From Deltaproteobacteria bacterium (GTDB lineage: Bacteria > Desulfobacterota > Desulfobulbia > Desulfobulbales > VMSU01): DNA of 48,932 nt. The notes beneath the pieces are model-generated. The model was given only the letters and a program-made list of their open reading frames with translations. It was not told the origin of the DNA and ran no database searches. The translations under genes were made by a program, and so were the position numbers. The stretch spans positions 1-48,932 of the forward strand of contig JAJSAA010000179.1 of NCBI GenBank assembly GCA_024274995.1. The letters run 5' to 3'. This document shows, piece by piece, positions 43,134 to 48,932 of the stretch; within the stretch, counting starts at the first letter, position 1; every line of letters starts with the position of its first letter.

Positions 43134-43251
43134 TTGACCTTAATGATTAATGATTGACAAAAAACAAGTAACGCCTAAAATAGGGGGAGTAAAGGTCGGT
43201 TGGTTTAGTCCTTACCTGAATAGTTACAAAGAAATAACTTTAAAACAATTT

Positions 43252-44130
43252 ATGCCTCCTGACAATTTATTATTTAGCCGTAACTCGTGGCGATTGCTGC
43301 TTGGCCTCATATTTGTTATTGCCGTTTTCCCCCATTATGCCTGGGGTAGTGGTAAAATTACCCAGGGCCTAACCCTTGCCGACTGCCCCAAATGCCATGC
43401 CGCCATCGTGGCCGCCAATAAACGCGATGGCCGGGCTCATCTCCATAAGGTTACCTGTTTGAACTGCCACGTGGGGCATCCGCCCCGTAAGTGGGGGATA
43501 ATTCCCCATTGCAGCCGTTGTCACAAGAAAGGGACTCAAGAGCATTTTGGCCTCAAAAATTGCCTAAGCTGTCACACCAATCCCCATACTCCATTGCGGA
43601 TTACCCTGCCTGAACATGCCACAAAACCTTGTCTTACCTGTCATAAGACGCAGATTAAACAGTTGAAAAAATACCCCAGTATGCATTCGACATTTTATTG
43701 CACCTCCTGCCACCCCCGGCACGGCTATAAACCCACCTGTTTCGCCTGTCACGCCGGTCATCTGCCCTATATGACCATGGCTGACTGCCGTGGCTGCCAT
43801 AAGGCTCATATGCCTCTGCATGTAACCTATGGCGATAAAGTTCCCTCGGAGTATTGCGGGGCCTGCCACAAGAAAGAATACCGGCTTCTTGCCGCGAGCC
43901 ACGCCAAACATCGCCGTCTAACCTGCGTCACATGTCACAGCCGGGTGCATAAGACCATACCGAAATGCGCCAAATGCCATAATCCTCCGCCCCATGATCC
44001 GGGGCTCTTGAAACACTTTAAGTCCTGTCTCATCTGTCATGTCAACCCTCATGATTTGCAGTTGAACCAGATAGATATTGATATTCAGCAGGAAAAGGCC
44101 GATGGCCAAAAAAATAAAGCGCGCCCGTAA
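43252..44130 (+). CDS. Exported dodecahaem cytochrome c, compact
   Basis: 292 residues from the ATG at 43252; an in-frame ATG at 43150 would add 34 residues but crosses a copy of the GTAACTATTCAG word, so the shorter form is preferred. Signal or anchor segment about 13-30 (LLLGLIFVIAVFPHYAWG). Twelve CX2CH motifs in about 250 residues, roughly 20 residues per haem, plus many extra His for axial ligation (CHVGH, CHPRH, CHAGH, CHKAH). This density fits a periplasmic electron carrier. Its 3' end overlaps the GT41 gene by 29 bp. Confidence 0.9.
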   Translation: MPPDNLLFSRNSWRLLLGLIFVIAVFPHYAWGSGKITQGLTLADCPKCHAAIVAANKRDGRAHLHKVTCLNCHVGHPPRKWGIIPHCSRCHKKGTQEHFGLKNCLSCHTNPHTPLRITLPEHATKPCLTCHKTQIKQLKKYPSMHSTFYCTSCHPRHGYKPTCFACHAGHLPYMTMADCRGCHKAHMPLHVTYGDKVPSEYCGACHKKEYRLLAASHAKHRRLTCVTCHSRVHKTIPKCAKCHNPPPHDPGLLKHFKSCLICHVNPHDLQLNQIDIDIQQEKADGQKNKARP

Positions 44131-46240
44131 ATCATTGTTTAAATCTCGGTCAGGCACCTCTGACCTCCTGCCTCAGGCCTTGGCTCTGCACCAGGCTGGA
44201 GACCTAAATTCGGCGGCTGGTTTTTATAAGCAGATTTTAATGCAGGAACCAAAGAATGGTGATGCCTTAAACCTGGCCGGGGCGCTGGCTCTTCAGCAGG
44301 GTAATCCTGCTCAGGCCTTGAAATATTTACGGCGGGCGGTAAAATTATACCCTGAACGTCATGACTATCAAGTCAATATGGCCGCCGCTCTTCGCGACCT
44401 GGGGGAATTATCCTCCGCCTCTCTTGTTCTAAAAAAGGTAACGCACCAGGCTCCCCAGCACCATGAGGCCCTCCACAACCTGGCTACCCTCCTTGCCGAT
44501 CTAAGAAATTATCAGCAGTCGGCTGAATATTACCGGCGGTTTATTGCCTTGTGTCCACGAAATTTTGAGGCCTTAAGCGGGCTCATTGATGTTCTGCGCC
44601 GTGGTGATCAATTAGTTGAGGCCCTTGATTTGTGTGAGCGGCTGCTCGCTTTATCATCTGATTCTGCTCCGGCTCATATTCTTAAGGCTGATATTCTTAT
44701 CGGTATGGGGCAGCACGAGGAGGCGCTGGCGGTTTTTAAGGGGGCCATTGAGCAGGAGCCTGATAAGGGTATTCTGTATAATAATATGGCCAATATTCTG
44801 CTCAATATGGGTCGTTTACATGAGGCTCTGAGCTTATATGAACAGGCGGTGGTCAAGGCTCCAGAGATTAATGAAGCCTGGATAAATCTGGCCTGGACAT
44901 ATCGTGAGCATGGTCAGCTTTCAGACTCCTGGCGCTGTTTCAAACATCTGCTGGCCGCCCAGAAATTGTCGGCGGCTGATTACAGCGATTTGCTGTTCTC
45001 TCTTAACTATGACCCGGAGATACCACCGCATAAAAAATTTGAGCTGGCTCTGGGCTGGTGGAATAATTGCTCTCTGCCGCTGCCACCCCGACCGTTGCCG
45101 GTTGCCCCGCCGGCCGCCGGCCGCCCTTTGCGTCTTGGTTTCATGTCCCCTGATTTTTATAAACATCCGGTGGGTCAGTTTATTTTGCCCCTCCTGGAAA
45201 TTCTGAATCCTGACAAAATAGAAACTTTTTGCTATTCCAGCCTAAATAAACCGGCCGACGAACAGACGGCAAAGCTGCATGAAGCTGCCCGGCATTGGCG
45301 TGATATTTATGCTATGCCTGATGAGCAGGCCGCCTCCATTATCCAGCGGGATCGCCTCCACCTTCTCATTGAACTAACCGGTCATGCTAATGGAAACCGG
45401 TTGCTGGTTATGGCTCGGCGGCCGGCCCCGGTACAGGCTTCATGGTTGGGATATGTGGCCACCAGCGGGCTGCCCATGATTGATTATCGCCTTACTGATA
45501 CCATCTGCGATCCGCCGGAGGCGGATCAGTTTTACAGTGAGAACCTCTATCGTCTGCCCCATACCTTTTTCTGCTACAGCCCGCCCGTCGAGGCCCCGCC
45601 CCTGGTTCAGCCGCCGATTATGAAGAATAAGGGGCCGACCTTTGCCTCCTTTAATAATCTCCCCAAAATTACCCCGGCAGTAGTGGCCCTCTGGGCTCAA
45701 ATCCTGAACCGGCTACCGGCAGCACGTTTACTGATGGTAAGCCGCCAATTTGTGGATACAGCCATTATCAAACATTATCAGGAGCTGTTTCTGGCCCATA
45801 ATATTGCGGAGGAACGCCTGATATTTCAGGCAGGACTGCCTTTTAAAGAGTACCTCGCCCTCTTCAACGAGGTGGATATCGCCTTGGATCCATTCCCCCA
45901 CAACGGCCACACCATTACCTGCGATACCTTATGGATGGGGGTGCCGGTTGTCACTCTAACCGGCGAGTGCTACGCTGGACGCATGGGATGCAGTATTATG
46001 AATCATATCGGTCTAAGTAATATGGCTGCTGCCAATGAGGACGAATATGTGGAAAAAGCAGTCCAGCTTGGCCGGGACAAAGATGGCCTGGCCGGTTTGC
46101 GGGCTGGAATGCGTCAACGTTTGCTCTCTTCTCCAATTTGCAACATTGAACAATTCGGGTGTGACTTTACAGAAGCCGTCTGCAATATGGTTCATCAGCA
46201 TAAGGCTCTGCCCAGCTATTCTGGGACAACGAAGCAATAA
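44102..46240 (+). CDS. TPR plus GT41 glycosyltransferase (OGT/SPINDLY-like), copy 2
   Basis: 712 residues from the ATG at 44102 (AAGG upstream); a TTG at 44078 is an alternative. About seven TPRs (residues 20-300; AAGFYKQILMQEPKNGDALNLAGALAL, GILYNNMANILLNMGRLHEALSLYEQA) precede the GT41 domain: LRLGFMSPDFYKHPVGQF, LLIELTGHANGNR, QASWLGYVATSGLP, TFASFNNLPKITPAVVALW and LDPFPHNGHTITCDTLWMGVPV. It is a longer paralogue of the enzyme at 39.3 kb. Its overlap with a cytochrome gene and its place before another link it to cytochrome production. Confidence 0.87.
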   Translation: MAKKIKRARKSLFKSRSGTSDLLPQALALHQAGDLNSAAGFYKQILMQEPKNGDALNLAGALALQQGNPAQALKYLRRAVKLYPERHDYQVNMAAALRDLGELSSASLVLKKVTHQAPQHHEALHNLATLLADLRNYQQSAEYYRRFIALCPRNFEALSGLIDVLRRGDQLVEALDLCERLLALSSDSAPAHILKADILIGMGQHEEALAVFKGAIEQEPDKGILYNNMANILLNMGRLHEALSLYEQAVVKAPEINEAWINLAWTYREHGQLSDSWRCFKHLLAAQKLSAADYSDLLFSLNYDPEIPPHKKFELALGWWNNCSLPLPPRPLPVAPPAAGRPLRLGFMSPDFYKHPVGQFILPLLEILNPDKIETFCYSSLNKPADEQTAKLHEAARHWRDIYAMPDEQAASIIQRDRLHLLIELTGHANGNRLLVMARRPAPVQASWLGYVATSGLPMIDYRLTDTICDPPEADQFYSENLYRLPHTFFCYSPPVEAPPLVQPPIMKNKGPTFASFNNLPKITPAVVALWAQILNRLPAARLLMVSRQFVDTAIIKHYQELFLAHNIAEERLIFQAGLPFKEYLALFNEVDIALDPFPHNGHTITCDTLWMGVPVVTLTGECYAGRMGCSIMNHIGLSNMAAANEDEYVEKAVQLGRDKDGLAGLRAGMRQRLLSSPICNIEQFGCDFTEAVCNMVHQHKALPSYSGTTKQ

Positions 46241-46462
46241 AGTGATAAGTAGGTGATTTTCATCGTTTCGTTATGTCCGGGCAATCGGGCATGGATGTTA
46301 CATTAAAACTATTCAGCTTATAAATTTGCATAGCTGGAAAAAATAAATTAATTAATTCAGTCAACTATTTTATTGTGTTATAATCGATAATTTATGATTT
46401 ATTAGGTATTTTAGAAATCAGCTGTGCTTGAAAGTCTACCACTGAATACTGCCTCTTTGAAA
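46241..46462. other. AT-rich intergenic spacer
   Basis: No gene. Contains AAACTATTCAGCTTATAAAT near 46306, a partial copy of the dispersed word, and a very AT-rich stretch (46325-46400) that may hold a promoter for the SPOR-cytochrome. Confidence 0.35.
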
Positions 46463-48352
46463 ATGATTAATCGTTTTATAACCATATTTATATTATTTTT
46501 CGTGTTACCGGGTCTTGTGCCCTGTCATCAGGCCCGGGCCGGGGAAGAACTGATTTATACCATCCAAGCCGCCTCCTTCAAAGGCCCTAAAGATGCTACC
46601 CGGCTCTATAAATGGCTTAAAGCAAAATTGCCCCCTGCCAACCGTAAGTATCTGCGGTTGGAACAGATTGATGCTTATTTTGCCATCCGGGCAGGGAAGA
46701 GCCGGGATGCCAAATCTCTAAAAACCACCCTGGCTCTGATAAAAAAGATGATTCCGGGCAGTCACATTATGCGGGCCTATTATCGGGAAGCAAGAATTAT
46801 AACCGGGGTCAAGAGCCAGGAACTGTCTGAGGCCAAAGGAGTTCATAAAAATTCGCAGATCATACCCATAGTAATTCAGACCGCCAAGCTCTCTCCGCCT
46901 CTGCCGCCGCCAAACAGCAAGAAATTTATCTCTGACATGCTGGCTGAATATCTGCCTTCCACCGAGACGACCAACACCATCAGCCGACAAGAGGCAAAGA
47001 CGCTCAATGCTCGAGCTGCCCCTTCGCCAGGCTGCCTAACCGCTAATTGTCATGCCCGGATAATCAAGGTCAAAAGGCCGCATCTCCCTGCCCTGCAGGC
47101 CAGATGCTCTGCCTGCCATAAGATGAAAAAAAACATTCATCATCCCAGTGGCGGCAAGAATGACTTTATGCCGTCAGGCTCAATTAAAAAGATGTGCGCC
47201 AAATGCCACCCTGAGACAAGCATGGGCAAGATAGTACATGCCCCATTTAAGGAAGGGAAATGTCTGATTTGTCACCTGCCGCATGGCAGCGATAATAAGT
47301 TTCTGCTGCCCACCCCGGACGACAACCAGAAAAAGCTTTGCCTGTCATGCCATAAACACGATAAAATAACCGGCTTTAAAAATATGCATGGTCCTGTTGG
47401 CCTTGGAGCCTGTACCTTTTGCCACTCTCCGCACTCCTCTAATCAGCCAAAGCTTTTACGGAAGCCAGGCAAAGAGTTATGCCTTGACTGCCATCAGAAT
47501 ATAAAAAAAGATCTGGCCGTCATGCCGAACATCCATACCCCGGTCAAAGAGCAAAATTGTTTGATTTGCCACATGCCGCACGGCTCAACCTCACCTGGCT
47601 TATTGCGCCAAAAGGGCGAGAAACTCTGCTTTACCTGCCATGAAGATATCCAGAATAAAATGAAACATTCCCGCACTAAGCATGGCGCTTTATACCTCGA
47701 CAAACAATGTGCTACCTGTCATTCCCCGCATTTTTCTAAGTTTAAAAATTTATTAATTAAACAGGAAGAGGCACTTTGTCTGAGCTGCCACCGGCGTGGA
47801 GCTAATATCCCCGGATTTCGGCCCCCGGATATTGCCAGCCAGTTGAAGGGGCAGGCATATCTGCACGGCCCCATCAGAAAAGGCAAATGCGCCAGCTGTC
47901 ATGATCCACACGGCTCTAATAATAAAAAGCTACTCGTTGCCCCAATGGTAACCAGCTTCTATGCCCCCTATAACCTCAAGGAGTATAGCCTTTGCTTTAA
48001 ATGTCATGACCGTAAATTGCTGACGGAAAAAGAGACCACTACTGCCACCAGATTCAGGAACGGTAACCGCAATCTGCACTATGTCCATGTACACAAGGAA
48101 TTTAAGGGCAGAACCTGTAAGACCTGTCACCAGACCCACGCCAGTAATGGGCCCATGCTGATAAGCAGCACGAGGGGGGCCAAATTTGGCAGCTGGCATA
48201 TATCAATTGCTTACACCATTACCAAGAGCGGTGGTTCATGTACTCCGAGCTGCCACCGCAAAATGACTTATGATCGTGCCAAAGCGCATGACAATAGTGC
48301 CAAAGCGGTAAAATACGGCAAGTATTATGTTGACTACAAAAGCAACAAATAA
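46463..48352 (+). CDS. SPOR-like domain fused to 15-haem cytochrome c
   Basis: 629 residues from the ATG at 46463; a GTG at 46424 is an alternative. Signal peptide about 1-26. Residues about 28-110 resemble a SPOR domain (YTIQAASFKGPKDATRLYKWLK...FAIRAGKSRDAKSLKTTLALIKKMIPGSHIMRA), known to bind denuded peptidoglycan. After a Pro-rich linker come fifteen haem sites: thirteen CX2CH, one CX4CH (CLTANCH, the first) and one CX3CH (CTPSCH, the last). They are arranged as doubled CXXCH repeats with recurring HGP-x-x-x-G-x-C-x-x-CH-x-PH. The design suggests a wall-bound periplasmic electron carrier. Confidence 0.88.
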   Translation: MINRFITIFILFFVLPGLVPCHQARAGEELIYTIQAASFKGPKDATRLYKWLKAKLPPANRKYLRLEQIDAYFAIRAGKSRDAKSLKTTLALIKKMIPGSHIMRAYYREARIITGVKSQELSEAKGVHKNSQIIPIVIQTAKLSPPLPPPNSKKFISDMLAEYLPSTETTNTISRQEAKTLNARAAPSPGCLTANCHARIIKVKRPHLPALQARCSACHKMKKNIHHPSGGKNDFMPSGSIKKMCAKCHPETSMGKIVHAPFKEGKCLICHLPHGSDNKFLLPTPDDNQKKLCLSCHKHDKITGFKNMHGPVGLGACTFCHSPHSSNQPKLLRKPGKELCLDCHQNIKKDLAVMPNIHTPVKEQNCLICHMPHGSTSPGLLRQKGEKLCFTCHEDIQNKMKHSRTKHGALYLDKQCATCHSPHFSKFKNLLIKQEEALCLSCHRRGANIPGFRPPDIASQLKGQAYLHGPIRKGKCASCHDPHGSNNKKLLVAPMVTSFYAPYNLKEYSLCFKCHDRKLLTEKETTTATRFRNGNRNLHYVHVHKEFKGRTCKTCHQTHASNGPMLISSTRGAKFGSWHISIAYTITKSGGSCTPSCHRKMTYDRAKAHDNSAKAVKYGKYYVDYKSNK

Positions 48353-48932
48353 AGGTAGATCTAAACCCGCCGACTGGACGGGCGGCTTCCCGCGCCGGTG
48401 GATACCGGGCCGTCTGGGAGTTTTATTGGCCGGTCTGTTGTGCCTGATCAGCCTGAGTGGTTGTTTTCATTTCGATCCCCTGGTTAAACACAAGATATTG
48501 ACCACTGTCTTTGACGGAGTACCGGATTTACCAAGCCTTGATGAATTATGCCGGGATAATCTGAACAGTTTATTTAATAAATATTATGAGCAGAAAATAG
48601 CGGAAGCTGCGGCTGGCAATTGGGAAGAAAAGAAAATCAAAAAGCAGGAAACTCGCTCCACCCACCGGCCCTGGAGGGAAAAAAACTGCCTGGCCTGTCA
48701 TGATTTTAAAGCGGATAACAAGTTGCGGCTGCCCAAAAATAAAATCTGTTATCTCTGCCATAAAAATTTTATTCAGGGTAAATACGTCCATGGCCCGGTG
48801 GCGGTTGGGGCCTGTCTGGCCTGTCACAACCCGCATTCAACCGGCCACCTATACCTCTTGCGCCGCAGCCTGAAGACTATCTGTTATAAATGCCATGTGG
48901 AGAAAAGACAGGCCTTTCAGATGCACAAAAAA
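48327..48932 (+). CDS. Lipoprotein multihaem cytochrome c, 3' end outside the window
   Basis: 202 codons to the window edge, open at the right. The ATG at 48327 overlaps the 3' end of the SPOR-cytochrome gene by 26 bp. A basic N-terminus and a hydrophobic stretch end in lipobox LSGC (about Cys48), so it should be lipid-anchored. Four CX2CH motifs are present so far (CLACH, CYLCH, CLACH, CYKCH), with the same HGPVAVGAC-x-x-CHNPH pattern as its neighbour. More haems are expected beyond the edge. Confidence 0.85.
   Translation, partial: MLTTKATNKGRSKPADWTGGFPRRWIPGRLGVLLAGLLCLISLSGCFHFDPLVKHKILTTVFDGVPDLPSLDELCRDNLNSLFNKYYEQKIAEAAAGNWEEKKIKKQETRSTHRPWREKNCLACHDFKADNKLRLPKNKICYLCHKNFIQGKYVHGPVAVGACLACHNPHSTGHLYLLRRSLKTICYKCHVEKRQAFQMHKK

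Noticed and set aside
43150..43251. Longer N-terminus for the compact 12-haem cytochrome
   Set aside because: The extra 34 residues precede the signal peptide, lack a ribosome-binding site and cross a repeat word; start choice remains uncertain.

Overview
The window reads as a chromosomal segment of a Gram-negative, strictly respiratory deltaproteobacterium (Desulfobacterota), most likely of the Desulfobulbales type. This assignment is inference, from four things: the gene order ispG-proS-rel, rpsA-sppA-ihfB and guaBA; the zinc-ribbon L28; the sigma-54 promoters and NtrC-type regulator; and above all the many multihaem c-type cytochromes, lipoproteins and outer-membrane proteins. No rRNA, tRNA, CRISPR array or prophage was seen.

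Left edge to about 2.3 kb is accessory DNA. It holds the first codons of a REP-associated tyrosine transposase beside a REP-like hairpin, a small ArsR-type cassette, and a glutamine-amidotransferase-like protein that has lost its catalytic triad. These units are bounded by copies of a dispersed repeat of about 52 bp. From 2.3 to 4.7 kb is glnK-amt, with a good sigma-54 promoter. From 5.1 to 12.8 kb a single minus-strand unit runs guaB-guaA-histidine kinase-response regulator/TPR-TPR membrane protein with a CCHC zinc knuckle.

From 13 to 30 kb is mostly housekeeping: Ppx/GppA, a YciO-type protein, ihfB-sppA-rpsA, Nudix and HAD hydrolases, a flavin oxidoreductase-pcnB-bioB operon, a secreted glycoside hydrolase, rpmB, and ispG-proS-rel. 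The Rel protein has a destroyed HD hydrolase motif but a normal synthetase region. An orphan sigma-54 activator follows at 30.2 kb.

From 31.6 kb to the right end lies a gene set that looks like an extracellular electron-transfer system. A minus-strand operon encodes an NHL-repeat lipoprotein, a 768-residue outer-membrane barrel protein, a SurA-like foldase, a second NHL-repeat lipoprotein and a 12-haem cytochrome. Next to it, on the plus strand, come a TPR/GT41 (O-GlcNAc-transferase-like) enzyme and a tetrahaem cytochrome with its own sigma-54-type promoter and a strong terminator. A MORN-repeat lipoprotein is divergent from a further plus-strand operon: a 12-haem cytochrome, a second TPR/GT41 enzyme, a 15-haem cytochrome fused to a peptidoglycan-binding SPOR-like domain, and a lipoprotein cytochrome cut by the window edge. 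Read together (inference), these give haem carriers for the periplasm and cell wall, an outer-membrane pore, outer or surface cytochromes, beta-propeller partners, a chaperone and possible protein glycosylation. The combination of a SPOR-cytochrome, two GT41 enzymes and paired NHL lipoproteins with a porin is the most interesting part of the window.
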